Position numbers and translations under genes: made by a program. From JASBTN01 sp965228805 (GTDB lineage Bacteria > Pseudomonadota > Alphaproteobacteria > Rhodobacterales > Rhodobacteraceae): 64,000 nucleotides of DNA. Numbering within the stretch: position 1 is the stretch's first letter; every line of letters starts with the position of its first letter. Shown piece by piece: positions 25,346 to 34,243 of the stretch. Location: the NCBI RefSeq assembly GCF_965228805.1, contig NZ_CBDDIE010000003.1:496001-560000 (forward strand), read 5' to 3'. The notes beneath the pieces are model-generated. The model was not told where the DNA came from, did not search any database, and saw only the letters and a list, made by a program, of their open reading frames with translations.

Positions 25346-25487
25346 CTGTGGCGTATGGGAAAGTTCGGATTTTTTGCGCCCAATATGCTGTTTTTTCTGC
25401 GCAAATGGGCGAGTTATCGCCGGAGACGGCGGTGATGCCGTCCCCGTGCCCGCGCCGCGCCGATTAGGCGCAGCCTTTGATTCGGCA

Positions 25488-25525
25488 TAAAAAAACGGCC
25501 CCGCGCGCAGTGCACGGGGCCGTTG
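25488..25525 (-). terminator. Intrinsic terminator of rpsA
   Basis: ACGGCCCCG and CGGGGCCGT form a 9-bp stem (25495-25503 with 25515-25523), followed on the minus strand by seven T. It lies about 100 nt after the rpsA stop. Confidence 0.9.
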
Positions 25526-25624
25526 ATCTTGTCACCTGAGCGGTGAAGGAGACTTAAAACACTACGCCCGTCAGCACGTGTCGTGGCGCTTCGGGAAACC
25601 TGCAAGCAGGCTCCCCGAACCGTT

Positions 25625-27304
25625 TTAGTTGTCGCCCTTCAGAGCCGCGCCCAGGATATCGCCGAGCGAGGCGCCCGAGTCCGAGGAACCGTACTGTTCA
25701 ACGGCCTCTTTCTCTTCGGCGATCTCGCGGGCCTTGATCGACAGGCCCAGACGACGGGTCTTGTTGTCGACATTGGTGACGCGCACGTCGACCTTGTCGC
25801 CCACGCCGAAGCGCTCCGGGCGCTGCTCGGCACGGTCGCGCGACAGGTCCGAACGGCGGATGAAGGATTTCATGCCTTCGTATTCCACCTCAACGCCACC
25901 GTCTTCGATCGCGGTCACTTCGACGGTGATGATCGAACCACGCTTCACGCCGCCCACGGCTTCGGCGAACTTGTCACCGCCCAGGGCTTTGATCGACAGC
26001 GAGATACGCTCCTTGTCGGTGTCCACTTCGGAGACCACGGCCTGAACCACGTCGCCCTTCTTGTATTCCTGGATGGCTTCTTCGCCACGCTGGTCCCAGG
26101 AGATGTCGGACAGGTGAACCATGCCGTCGATCTCGCCGTCGAGGCCGATGAACAGACCGAATTCGGTGATGTTCTTGACCTCGCCCTCGACCTCGGTGCC
26201 TTCCGGGTGGGTCTCGGCGAAGACTTCCCACGGGTTGCGCATGGTCTGCTTGAGACCCAGCGACACGCGGCGCTTGGCGCTGTCGATTTCCAGCACCATG
26301 ACTTCGACTTCCTGCGAGGTCGACACGATCTTGCCGGGGTGCACGTTCTTCTTGGTCCAGGACATTTCGGACACGTGGACCAGACCTTCGACGCCGGCTT
26401 CCAGCTCGACGAACGCACCGTAGTCGGTGATGTTCGTGACGCGACCGGTGTGCACCGATTCCAGCGGGTACTTGGCGGCAACCAGATCCCACGGATCGTC
26501 CTGCAGCTGCTTCATGCCCAGCGAGATGCGGTGGGTTTCCTTGTTGATCTTGATGACCTGAACCTTGATGGTCTCGCCGATCGACAGGATTTCCGACGGG
26601 TGGTTCACACGGCGCCAGGCCATGTCGGTGACGTGCAGCAGGCCGTCGACACCGCCCAGGTCCACGAAGGCACCATATTCGGTGATGTTCTTGACGACAC
26701 CGTCCACGGCCATGCCTTCGGCCAGCTTGCCGATGACCTCGGCGCGCTGTTCGGCGCGGCTTTCTTCCAGGATGGCGCGGCGCGAGACAACGATGTTGCC
26801 ACGGCGACGGTCCATTTTCAGGATCTGGAACGGCTGCTTCAGACCCATCAGCGGGCCCGCGTCACGCACGGGGCGCACGTCAACCTGCGAGCCGGGCAGG
26901 AAGGCCACGGCACCGCCCAGGTCGACAGTGAAGCCGCCCTTGACGCGACCGAAGATCGCGCCTTCGACGCGCTGCTCGTCGGCATAGGCTTTTTCCAGGC
27001 GGTCCCAGGCTTCTTCGCGGCGGGCCATCTCACGCGAGATGACGGCTTCGCCACGGGCGTTCTCGGCGGCGCGCAGGTAGACTTCGACCTCGTCGCCAAC
27101 GGCGATCTCGGGCGCTTCACCGGGATTTGCGAATTCCTTGACATCCACGCGGCCTTCCATCTTGTAGCCGACGTCGATGATGGCTTGACCGGCCTCGATG
27201 GCGATGATCTTGCCTTTGACAACCGACCCTTCGGTCGGGGTGTCCATTTCGAAGCTTTCGTTAAGGAGGGCTTCGAATTCCTCCATGGTTGCTTTAGCGC
27301 ACAT
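25625..27304 (-). CDS. rpsA: 30S ribosomal protein S1
   Basis: Ribosomal protein S1, which helps the 30S subunit bind mRNA. The 559 residues match the long gammaproteobacterial/alphaproteobacterial type with six S1 OB-fold domains. Typical repeats are visible: GMAVDGVVKNITEYGAFVDL, GRVTNITDYGAFVELEAGVE and GEVKNITEFGLFIGLDGEID. It starts MCAKATMEEFEALL at the ATG at 27304, a common alphaproteobacterial start. It is transcribed towards ihfB; a CRP-like gene lies divergent upstream. Confidence 0.97.
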   Translation of the reverse strand: MCAKATMEEFEALLNESFEMDTPTEGSVVKGKIIAIEAGQAIIDVGYKMEGRVDVKEFANPGEAPEIAVGDEVEVYLRAAENARGEAVISREMARREEAWDRLEKAYADEQRVEGAIFGRVKGGFTVDLGGAVAFLPGSQVDVRPVRDAGPLMGLKQPFQILKMDRRRGNIVVSRRAILEESRAEQRAEVIGKLAEGMAVDGVVKNITEYGAFVDLGGVDGLLHVTDMAWRRVNHPSEILSIGETIKVQVIKINKETHRISLGMKQLQDDPWDLVAAKYPLESVHTGRVTNITDYGAFVELEAGVEGLVHVSEMSWTKKNVHPGKIVSTSQEVEVMVLEIDSAKRRVSLGLKQTMRNPWEVFAETHPEGTEVEGEVKNITEFGLFIGLDGEIDGMVHLSDISWDQRGEEAIQEYKKGDVVQAVVSEVDTDKERISLSIKALGGDKFAEAVGGVKRGSIITVEVTAIEDGGVEVEYEGMKSFIRRSDLSRDRAEQRPERFGVGDKVDVRVTNVDNKTRRLGLSIKAREIAEEKEAVEQYGSSDSGASLGDILGAALKGDN

Positions 27305-27500
27305 ACAGTTCAGTTTCCTTCATAGTCGCTATTCGGGCCATGCGGTTGTCTCCGCAGGTCTTTCAGGTTTCATTTGGCCGACAAGCCAGACGCAAAACAA
27401 AGAGGGCCGGTGAACCCGACCCTGCTCGATTTTCCCTGTATCGCGGCGTTTTCGCCTTGTCGACAGGGCGCGTGTAGACGGTTTTGCCCAACAAGACAAG

Positions 27501-27552
27501 GGGATTCGGGTCGTGGGGCACAGGGTGGCAAGGCACCGCTTTCCCGAATCCC
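27501..27552. repeat. 10-bp inverted repeat between rpsA and the CRP-like gene
   Basis: GGGATTCGGG (27501-27510) is exactly complementary to CCCGAATCCC (27543-27552) with 32 nt between. The right arm is immediately upstream of a TATAGT sequence (27564-27569), the likely -10 of the gene starting at 27597, so it may be an operator or a structured leader. Confidence 0.5.
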
Positions 27553-27596
27553 GTCCGCCTGCCTATAGTGAGCCCAGTTCAACCACGGAGCGTTCG

Positions 27597-28268
27597 ATGG
27601 ACTACCAGTTCTCCGCCCCCGACCTGGTCGGGCACCTGTCCTTCCTGATGCTGGTCCTGGCGATGACCATGCGCTCGATGTGGAAGCTCAGGGTGATGGT
27701 GGCCGCCTCGGCCATTCTGGCGATCACCTATGACTTCTTCTGGCTGGCCGATCCCGCGAACCTTTTGTGGCAGGGGGTACTGCTGATCACCGTGCTGGTG
27801 ATGCTCGCCCTGCGCTGGCGCGCCGGGCGGGACGTGGGCTTTACCGAAGAGGAGCGGGCGCTGCTCGACACCGCCCTGCACGGGTTGAAACCCCAGGATG
27901 CGCGGCGGCTGCTGTCCGAGGGGATCTGGGCCAGCGGCAAACCGGGCGCCGCACTGACCGAGCAGGGCAAACCGGTGCTGTTCCTGACCTGGCTGGCCGA
28001 GGGCGAAGCCGACGTGATCTGCGACGCCCAGGAGCTGGGCCACGTGCACGCGGGCAGCTTCGTGGGCGAGATGTCCCTGCTGGAAGGCACCGCCGCCAGC
28101 GCCACCGTGACCCTGACCACCCCCGCGCGGTATTGGATGATCCCGGCCATCAAGCTGCGCGACCTGAAACGCGACGAGCCCGAAATCTGGGCCAGCGTCG
28201 AAGCGGCGCTGAGCCGCGACCTGGGCCGCAAACTGCGCGAGATGAACGCGGGGGCAGTGGCGGGTTAA
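27597..28268 (+). CDS. Membrane protein with cyclic-nucleotide-binding-like (Popeye-type) domain
   Basis: A 223-residue protein. Residues 1-75 hold three hydrophobic helices (GHLSFLMLVLAMTMRSMW, RVMVAASAILAITYDFFW, LLWQGVLLITVLVMLALRWR). Residues 85-223 form a CRP/cNMP-binding beta-roll, with HAGSFVGEMSLLEGTAASAT matching the phosphate-binding cassette region but with T-A-A-S-A-T where cAMP binders have R-S-A-T. This layout is like Popeye-domain proteins. The ligand is unknown and the missing Arg makes classic cAMP binding doubtful. The stop overlaps the convergent gene by 4 nt. Confidence 0.75.
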   Translation: MDYQFSAPDLVGHLSFLMLVLAMTMRSMWKLRVMVAASAILAITYDFFWLADPANLLWQGVLLITVLVMLALRWRAGRDVGFTEEERALLDTALHGLKPQDARRLLSEGIWASGKPGAALTEQGKPVLFLTWLAEGEADVICDAQELGHVHAGSFVGEMSLLEGTAASATVTLTTPARYWMIPAIKLRDLKRDEPEIWASVEAALSRDLGRKLREMNAGAVAG

Positions 28269-28996
28269 GCGCGCCGTCTTCGAAGGCCAAGTGCGCCTGC
28301 CGCTCCGAACCCAAACACCCCACCGAACACCAGGCTGCTGAGAGTGAGCGCGACAGGCGCCCCCGCAAAGGCAAGGATCGCAAAGAGAAAAAGGCAAAGC
28401 ACACCTGCGGAACCCACCGCGCAAATACCCAACAACAGGCGGATCCAAACTGGCCAAGTTGCGCCGACACCGAAGCTCAGGAAACCTGCAACAAACAGGA
28501 TAAACGCAGCCAGGCCTGCAAGAATCAAAGCCACGGCAGGTTGGTAGCGCAGCTGCACCCAAATCAGCGACAAAGTACTTCTTCGCCCTTCGTCCCTGCG
28601 CATCATGCCCCAGGCGTGGTGCGATGGGGGTTCAAAGGCCCACCGCGCTTCGCGAACCTCCGGAGCATCCCCAACGATCCGCGCACCCTTGGCAAATGAC
28701 GGCGGATGCGGGGTGACAACCTCGCCCGTCTCCACGTCCAGAACCGAACAACCGTCTGCCTCAAACGGGACCGTTTGATAGGAGACGTTTTCATAGGCCC
28801 ATAGAAGCCCCTGGGCATCGAGCACGATCAAGGCGCGTGGGTCAGGGCCGATGATCCCGTCTCCGTAAAGAAACGTCACGCGAAACCCGCCGTCCAACCC
28901 GCAGGACCATCGCTGGTCAATATAGGGCGAGTGCGCCGTCGCAACTTGCGGCAGAAAGAGCGCAAACACCCAAAGGATGTTGCGCAACAAGTTCAC
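28265..28996 (-). CDS. Hypothetical exported membrane protein between cmk and rpsA
   Basis: A 243-residue protein of unknown family. Signal peptide MNLLRNILWVFALFLPQVAT then AHSPYIDQRW. The extracytoplasmic domain (to about residue 150) has two cysteines (RWSCGLDGGF, EADGCSVLDV) that could pair. Three hydrophobic helices follow (PAVALILAGLAAFILFVAGF and two more), ending in LGLRRRRA. Its GC content is lower than its neighbours. It overlaps cmk by 4 nt and so is part of the aroA-cmk transcript. Confidence 0.7.
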   Translation of the reverse strand: MNLLRNILWVFALFLPQVATAHSPYIDQRWSCGLDGGFRVTFLYGDGIIGPDPRALIVLDAQGLLWAYENVSYQTVPFEADGCSVLDVETGEVVTPHPPSFAKGARIVGDAPEVREARWAFEPPSHHAWGMMRRDEGRRSTLSLIWVQLRYQPAVALILAGLAAFILFVAGFLSFGVGATWPVWIRLLLGICAVGSAGVLCLFLFAILAFAGAPVALTLSSLVFGGVFGFGAAGALGLRRRRA

Positions 28997-29595
28997 CGTC
29001 GCGCCTCCACGGCCGCCACAGCCGCCGCGACAGCCTCGTCAATCGACATACCAGAAGTGTCGATCGTCACCGCATCCTCGGCAGGTTTCAGCGGCGCCTC
29101 TTCGCGTTCACTGTCGCGCTTGTCGCGGGCGACCACGTCTTGAAGCACCTGGGCCAGCGTGGTGTTGTGGCCCTTGCCGGTCAGCTCCAGGAACCGCCGT
29201 TCGGCGCGCACCTCGGCCGAGGCGGTGACGAAGAGTTTCACCGGCGCATCCGGGCAGATCACCGTGCCAATGTCGCGCCCGTCCAGCACCGCGCCGCCGT
29301 CGCGGGCGGCGAAATTGCGTTGAAACTCCACCAGGGCCGCGCGCACGTCGGGGATGACGGCCACGCGGCTGGCGGCCTGAGCGACCTCGGGCGTGCGCAG
29401 CTTGCCGCCCAGATCAGCGGGGGTCAGACCACGCGCCGCCGCGACCGGGTCGGCCCCGCTCAGCACCTTGGCCCCGACCGCGCGATACAGAAGCCCCGTG
29501 TCCAGATGGGCAAAGCCGAAATGCGCCGCCACGGCCTTGGAGATCGTACCCTTGCCCGCCGCCGCCGGCCCGTCGATGGCTACTGTGAATGTCAT
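28993..29595 (-). CDS. cmk: Cytidylate kinase
   Basis: Phosphorylates CMP/dCMP using ATP. The 200-residue protein begins MTFTVAIDGPAAAGKGTISK with the P-loop GPAAAGKGT. The NMP-binding insert carries GGAVLDGRDIGTVICPDAPV, and the lid has AEVRAERRFLELTGKG and ARDKRDSEREEAPLKPA. The ATG at 29595 overlaps the stop of the upstream membrane protein gene (ATGA); the longer frame to 29625 is not used. aroA-cmk-rpsA is the usual alphaproteobacterial neighbourhood, here with two extra membrane protein genes. Confidence 0.96.
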   Translation of the reverse strand: MTFTVAIDGPAAAGKGTISKAVAAHFGFAHLDTGLLYRAVGAKVLSGADPVAAARGLTPADLGGKLRTPEVAQAASRVAVIPDVRAALVEFQRNFAARDGGAVLDGRDIGTVICPDAPVKLFVTASAEVRAERRFLELTGKGHNTTLAQVLQDVVARDKRDSEREEAPLKPAEDAVTIDTSGMSIDEAVAAAVAAVEARR

Positions 29596-30098
29596 GCTGC
29601 CCTCCGCTTCAATCGCCTGCGCCACAGCCCGGCTGCCAGGATGGCCAAGGTCAGCCCCATTGCGACGAATTTTAACCTGGTCCAGCCCCAGGCCGCTGCC
29701 GTCATGGCTTCGGTGACGTGATGCGGCTCCCCCCGCAGCATCACCGAAACCGCTGCGTTTTCAAGCCAATCGAATGTCGCAGTCACCAGGGGAAGCGGTG
29801 TAAGTAGCCAGGCCAATCCGCGCGGAAACAGCAGGTGATAGGCCAGGATGAGTGTCACCGCCAACAGCCCCAGGAACACCCGGTCCAGCGCATGCTGTAC
29901 TTCGGCGTAGAACCTGCGCCCCTCCGCCCCCAGCGCTTTCAGGTAAGGCTCCGCCCCCACCACGTCATAGGGTTTGAAGCGGATGTCGAACGGAAGGGTG
30001 CAATCGACGATCAGCTTGGGAATAGTCCCGACAGCCATTGCAAGGTAGGTCGCCGCCATCAGGGCGAAGACCACCCAGAAGGCACGGCGCAAGGTCAT
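29592..30098 (-). CDS. Hypothetical four-helix membrane protein
   Basis: A 168-residue protein with an N-terminal helix (FWVVFALMAATYLAMAVGTI), a periplasmic loop with a lone cysteine (PKLIVDCTLPFDIRFKPYD), two central helices (VFLGLLAVTLILAYHLLFPR; LAWLLTPLPLVTATFDWLEN) and a C-terminal one (FVAMGLTLAILAAGLWRRR). No family recognised. It overlaps aroA upstream by 4 nt and cmk downstream by 4 nt, so it is translated in register with both. Confidence 0.7.
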   Translation of the reverse strand: MTLRRAFWVVFALMAATYLAMAVGTIPKLIVDCTLPFDIRFKPYDVVGAEPYLKALGAEGRRFYAEVQHALDRVFLGLLAVTLILAYHLLFPRGLAWLLTPLPLVTATFDWLENAAVSVMLRGEPHHVTEAMTAAAWGWTRLKFVAMGLTLAILAAGLWRRRLKRRAA

Positions 30099-31447
30099 GC
30101 GTTGGACCGCACCAGCTGCGCGCCGAGCCCGGCCATCAGCGGCTCGAAGATCGGGAAGGACGTCGCGATCGGCCCGCCGTCATCGACGCTGACCGGCTTC
30201 TGCGACGCCATGCCCAGACACATGAAGCTCATCGCGATGCGGTGGTCCAGGTGGCTGGCCGCCGTGCCGCCGCCGGGCACGTTTCCCGCGCCCAGGCCGG
30301 TGACGATCCACCAGTCATCGCCATCCTCGACGGTGACACCGTTGGCGCGCAGACCGGAGGCCATCGCCTCGATCCGGTCGCTTTCCTTGACGCGCAGCTC
30401 CTTCACGCCGCGCATGACGGTCTGGCCCTGGGCGTTCGCCGCCACCACGGACAGCACCGGGTATTCGTCGATCATCGAGGCCGCACGCTCCGGCGGCACC
30501 TCGATGCCCTGCATGTTCGGGCTGTATTTCGCGCGCAGGTCGGCGACCGGTTCGCCGCCCTCTTCGCGCATGTTCTCATAGGTCAGGTCCGCGCCCATGT
30601 CGCGCAGCGTGTCGAACAGGCCCGCGCGGGTCGGGTTGAGGCCGATATTCGGCACCAGCACGTCCGAGCCGGGCACGATCAGCGCGGCGCAGACCGGGAA
30701 GGCGGCGGAGGACGGGTCGCGCGGCACGACGATGTCCTGCGGTTTCAGCTCGGGCTGGCCGGTCAGCGTAATGACGCGGCCCTCATCGGTGTCTTCGACC
30801 GTGATCTCGGCGCCGAAACCCGCCAGCATGCGTTCGGTATGGTCGCGGGTCGCTTCCTTCTCGATCACCACGGTCTGGCCGGGGGCGTTCAGACCGGCGA
30901 GCAGCACGGCGGATTTCACCTGCGCCGATGGCATCGGCACCACGTAGCGCACCGGCACCGGGTCGGCGGCGCCCACCACGGTCATCGGCAGGCGGCCACC
31001 CTCGCGGCCCACGGATTGCGCGCCGAAGAGTTCCATCGGATCGGTCACCCGGCCCATCGGGCGCGAGCGTAGCGAGGCGTCGCCGGTAAAGGTCGCGGTA
31101 ATGCCGGTGGTGGCCATGGTCCCCATGATCAGGCGCACGCCGGTGCCCGCATTGCCGCAGTCGATCACGTCCTCGGGCTCGGCAAAGCCGCCGACGCCTA
31201 CGCCATTAACGCGCCATTCGCCCGGGCCCAGATGCTCGACCTCGGCACCGAAAGCACGCATCGCTTCGGCGGTGGCCAGAACGTCTTCACCTTCCAGCAG
31301 GCCTTCGATCCGGGTTTCGCCGACGGACAGCGCGCCCAGGATCAGGCTGCGGTGCGAGATCGACTTGTCGCCGGGCACATGGGCCTCGCCCTTCAGGGGG
31401 CCGCAGGGGCGCGAGGTCATGGGAATGGCGGGGCCGTGTCCGGACAT
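30095..31447 (-). CDS. aroA: 3-phosphoshikimate 1-carboxyvinyltransferase (EPSP synthase, class II-like)
   Basis: Adds enolpyruvyl from PEP to shikimate-3-phosphate in aromatic amino acid synthesis. 450 residues. The four motifs I associate with class II enzymes are all visible: GDKSISHR near residue 26, SAQVKSAVLLAGLN near 173, RDHTERML near 199, and NPTR near 270. At the position that is Ala in the Agrobacterium CP4 enzyme (GNAATG) this protein has Gly (CGNAGTGVR). The C-terminal IDEYPVLSVVAA and ELRVKESDRIEAMASGLRAN are canonical. It starts the aroA-(membrane)-cmk-(membrane) unit. A 12-bp inverted repeat lies 32 nt upstream of its start. Confidence 0.96.
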   Translation of the reverse strand: MSGHGPAIPMTSRPCGPLKGEAHVPGDKSISHRSLILGALSVGETRIEGLLEGEDVLATAEAMRAFGAEVEHLGPGEWRVNGVGVGGFAEPEDVIDCGNAGTGVRLIMGTMATTGITATFTGDASLRSRPMGRVTDPMELFGAQSVGREGGRLPMTVVGAADPVPVRYVVPMPSAQVKSAVLLAGLNAPGQTVVIEKEATRDHTERMLAGFGAEITVEDTDEGRVITLTGQPELKPQDIVVPRDPSSAAFPVCAALIVPGSDVLVPNIGLNPTRAGLFDTLRDMGADLTYENMREEGGEPVADLRAKYSPNMQGIEVPPERAASMIDEYPVLSVVAANAQGQTVMRGVKELRVKESDRIEAMASGLRANGVTVEDGDDWWIVTGLGAGNVPGGGTAASHLDHRIAMSFMCLGMASQKPVSVDDGGPIATSFPIFEPLMAGLGAQLVRSNA

Positions 31448-31478
31448 GGGGTTCCTCCTGTAGTTACAGGGCTGATAA

Positions 31479-31522
31479 AACGTTTCACGATGAATCGAAA
31501 GTGCTGGTTTTCGTGAAACGTT
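31479..31522. promoter_or_regulatory. 12-bp inverted repeat upstream of aroA
   Basis: AACGTTTCACGA (31479-31490) is exactly complementary to 31511-31522, with a 20-nt spacer. It lies between the aroA start (31447) and the trmB stop (31633). On the aroA strand it could be an operator for a dimer or a leader hairpin. There is no T-run to make it a plain terminator for trmB, whose transcript runs through it. Confidence 0.55.
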
Positions 31523-31632
31523 TCCACCCTATCAAGGTTGCGTGCGCTTCGACATCACCTCCGTGCCGGAGTTGATCCCGAAACGCTTTGCGCACACATG
31601 GACGCCAAACCAGCCCCGCGACGCCAATTTTC

Positions 31633-32355
31633 TCAGATGCGACGGAAGGTGAGGTAATGGGGTGTGCGCCCTTCGCGCAGCGCCTTCTGCTCATAACGCG
31701 TGGAGATCCAGTCACCCCAGGGCTTGCGCCAATCCTCCGGCCCCTCGGCCAGCCATTCGAACCCGGCCCTGGGCACCTCTTCCAAGGTCTGGCGCACATA
31801 GTCGGGAATGTCGGTGGCGACGCGGAACTCGGCACCCGGCTTCAGCACGCGGTGCAGCGGCTCCAGGTGTTCGGGCGTGACGAAGCGACGGCGGTGGTGG
31901 CGCTTCTTGGGCCAGGGATCGGGGTAGAGCAGGAAGGCTTTCGAGATGCTTTCATCCGGCAGCACGTCGAACATGTCGCGCGCATCGCCCGGGTGCACGG
32001 CCACATTGTCGACCTCGGCCTTGCGCAGCTTGCCCAGGAGCATGGCGACGCCGTTGATGAAGGGCTCGCAGCCGATGATGCCGACATCCCGGTTCTGGGC
32101 GGCCTGGTGCACCATGTGCTCGCCGCCGCCAAAGCCGACCTCCAGCCACACCGGCTTGTCGCCGAACAGACCGGGCAGGTCGATCGGGATGCGGTCGGGG
32201 TTTTCCTCCCAGCCCACCGCGCCGGGCGACAGCGCCGCCAGGTCCTCGTCCAGATAGGCCTGCTGGCTGTCACGCAGCCCCTTGGCCTTGAAGCGACCAT
32301 AGAAATTGCGCCAGGGCGCGCCGGAGGGATGGTTTTTCGGGCGTTCGTCAGTCAT
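31633..32355 (-). CDS. trmB: tRNA (guanine-46-N7)-methyltransferase
   Basis: Methylates N7 of G46 in the tRNA variable loop using SAM. 240 residues. SAM motif I is WLEVGFGGGEHMVHQA near residue 70, followed by GIIGCEPFINGVAMLL, and the TrmB signature LYPDPWPKKRHHRRRF is complete near residue 150. The start MTDERPKNHPSG at 32355 is preferred over 32391. It is divergent from the doxX-like gene and reads towards aroA. Confidence 0.95.
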   Translation of the reverse strand: MTDERPKNHPSGAPWRNFYGRFKAKGLRDSQQAYLDEDLAALSPGAVGWEENPDRIPIDLPGLFGDKPVWLEVGFGGGEHMVHQAAQNRDVGIIGCEPFINGVAMLLGKLRKAEVDNVAVHPGDARDMFDVLPDESISKAFLLYPDPWPKKRHHRRRFVTPEHLEPLHRVLKPGAEFRVATDIPDYVRQTLEEVPRAGFEWLAEGPEDWRKPWGDWISTRYEQKALREGRTPHYLTFRRI

Positions 32356-32551
32356 GGCAGGGCCTATGCAATGCTGGGACGCGCGGGTCAATAGGCGGCG
32401 GCAGGCGGCGCGGGTTGATCAGGCGTTCTGTGCATTTCTGCGGAATGTCTGTCAAATCCTGATGAGTTCCCATTTTTACACACAAAAATATCTTGCCCTC
32501 AACGCCGTCGAACGAGGGCGCCCGAACAAACAGATCTCAGGACAAAGACAC

Positions 32552-32983
32552 ATGACCAACCTGCAAAACCTCGCCGCCCCGACCGGGCGCCTTCTGCTGG
32601 CCTTCATCTTCATCATGGCTGGCGCACAGAAGATCACCGGATATGTCGGCACCCAGGGCTACATGGAAATGATGGGCGTGCCCGGCGCGCTTCTGCCGCT
32701 TGTCATCCTTACCGAGCTGGGCGGTGGCATCGCCCTGGCGCTGGGATGGCAGAACTGCCTGACCGCCTTTGCGCTGGCGGGGTTCAGCCTGATCTCGGGC
32801 GTGCTGTTCCATGTCATCCCCTCCTTCGGCCTGGACGGCATGCAGGCACAGGGCGAGATGATCAATTTCATGAAGAACGTCAGCATCGCCGGCGGCATGT
32901 TGATGCTGGTCTCGCTGGGGGGCGGTGCCTACGCGCTGGACAACCTCAAGGCCCGGCGGCGGGGCGTCACGGCGGCAGCCTGA
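32552..32983 (+). CDS. DoxX family membrane protein
   Basis: A 143-residue four-helix membrane protein of the DoxX family (LLLAFIFIMAGAQKITGYVG; LLPLVILTELGGGIALALGW; FALAGFSLISGVLFHVIPSF; VSIAGGMLMLVSLGGGAYAL). DoxX proteins are linked to quinone or thiol redox systems, but the function here is not shown. AGGACAAAG lies upstream of the ATG. The gene ends 37 nt before a strong bidirectional hairpin shared with the convergent metK. Confidence 0.88.
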   Translation: MTNLQNLAAPTGRLLLAFIFIMAGAQKITGYVGTQGYMEMMGVPGALLPLVILTELGGGIALALGWQNCLTAFALAGFSLISGVLFHVIPSFGLDGMQAQGEMINFMKNVSIAGGMLMLVSLGGGAYALDNLKARRRGVTAAA

Positions 32984-33020
32984 GCCGAGGCCCCGCGCAG
33001 GCGGGGGCGAGAGATAAAGC

Positions 33021-33053
33021 GAGGGGCGGCCAAATGGCCGCCCCTCTCAATTT
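33021..33053. terminator. Bidirectional terminator between doxX-like gene and metK
   Basis: GAGGGGCGGCC (33021-33031) pairs perfectly with 33036-33046 over an AAAT loop, with TCAATTT on the plus side. It ends both converging transcripts. Confidence 0.75.
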
Positions 33054-33071
33054 GACAGTGCCCGAAACCGG

Positions 33072-34238
33072 TCAGACTGCTTTCTTCAGCGCCTCGACCA
33101 GGTCGGTGCGCTCCCAGGAGAAGCCGCCATCGGCCTCCGGCGCGCGACCGAAGTGGCCGTAGGCCGCGGTGCGCTGGAAGATCGGCTTGTTCATGCCCAG
33201 ATGCTCACGAATGCCGCGCGGGGTCAGGTCCATGACGCTGTCGACGGCTTTCTCGATCTCGGCCTCATGCACCTGGCCGGTGCCGTGGGTGTCGACATAG
33301 ATCGACAGCGGGCGCGAAACGCCAATGGCGTAGCTGAGCTGCAGCGTGCAACGCTCGGCCATGCCGGCGGCCACGACGTTCTTGGCCAGGTAGCGCGCGG
33401 CATAGGCTGCGGAACGGTCCACCTTGGTCGGATCCTTGCCCGAAAACGCCCCGCCGCCATGCGGTGCCGCGCCGCCATAGGTGTCGACGATGATCTTGCG
33501 CCCGGTCAGGCCCGCGTCGCCGTCCGGCCCGCCGATCACGAACTTGCCGGTCGGGTTCACGTGCCATTCAGTGCCGCCGTTGATCCAGCTGTCGGGCAGA
33601 ATCTCGCGAATGTAAGGCTCGACGATGGCGCGCACGTCATCGCTGGACAGGCTCTCGTCCAGGTGTTGGGTCGACAGCACGATCGAGGTCGCTTCAACCG
33701 GTTTGCCGTTCTCGTAACGCAGGCTCAGCTGGCTCTTGGCATCCGGGCCCAGGGCGGATTCGATACCGTTCTTGCGGACCTCGGCCAGACGTTGCAGGAT
33801 CGCGTGGCTGTACAGAATGGGCGCGGGCATCAGCGCCTCGGTCTCGGTGGTGGCGTAGCCGAACATGATACCCTGGTCGCCAGCGCCTTCGTCCTTGTTC
33901 TCGCCCCCGTCCACGCCCTGGGCGATATCGGCCGATTGCGCGTGCAGGAAGTTGTCCACGGTCATGTTGGCCCAGTGAAAGCCCTTCTGCTCGTACCCGA
34001 TGTCCTTGACGCAGGCGCGCGCGATTTCCTCGACGCGCTGAATGACGCTGGCGGGTCCGCGGACCTCGCCGCCGATCACGACCCGATCGGTCGTGGCAAA
34101 GGTTTCACAGGCCACGCGCGCCTGGGGATCCTCAGCCAGGAAGGCGTCCAGCACCGCATCGGAAATGCGGTCGCAAACCTTGTCCGGGTGTCCCTCGGAT
34201 ACGCTCTCCGAAGTGAATACATAGTTCTGTCGTGTCAT
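33072..34238 (-). CDS. metK: S-adenosylmethionine synthetase
   Basis: Makes SAM from methionine and ATP. 388 residues, the normal length. Motifs: SVSEGHPDKVCDRISDAVLD at the ATP site, GAGDQGIMFGYATTETEALM (the hexapeptide), GGGAFSGKDPTKVDRSAAYA, and FVIGGPDGDAGLTGRKI. The start is MTRQNYVFTSESVS at 34238; an upstream in-frame start lies inside the riboswitch. Translation is expected to be shut down by SAM or SAH through the leader element at 34244-34290, whose 3' part contains the GGAG ribosome site 8 nt before the ATG. Confidence 0.97.
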   Translation of the reverse strand: MTRQNYVFTSESVSEGHPDKVCDRISDAVLDAFLAEDPQARVACETFATTDRVVIGGEVRGPASVIQRVEEIARACVKDIGYEQKGFHWANMTVDNFLHAQSADIAQGVDGGENKDEGAGDQGIMFGYATTETEALMPAPILYSHAILQRLAEVRKNGIESALGPDAKSQLSLRYENGKPVEATSIVLSTQHLDESLSSDDVRAIVEPYIREILPDSWINGGTEWHVNPTGKFVIGGPDGDAGLTGRKIIVDTYGGAAPHGGGAFSGKDPTKVDRSAAYAARYLAKNVVAAGMAERCTLQLSYAIGVSRPLSIYVDTHGTGQVHEAEIEKAVDSVMDLTPRGIREHLGMNKPIFQRTAAYGHFGRAPEADGGFSWERTDLVEALKKAV

Positions 34239-34243
34239 GTGAA

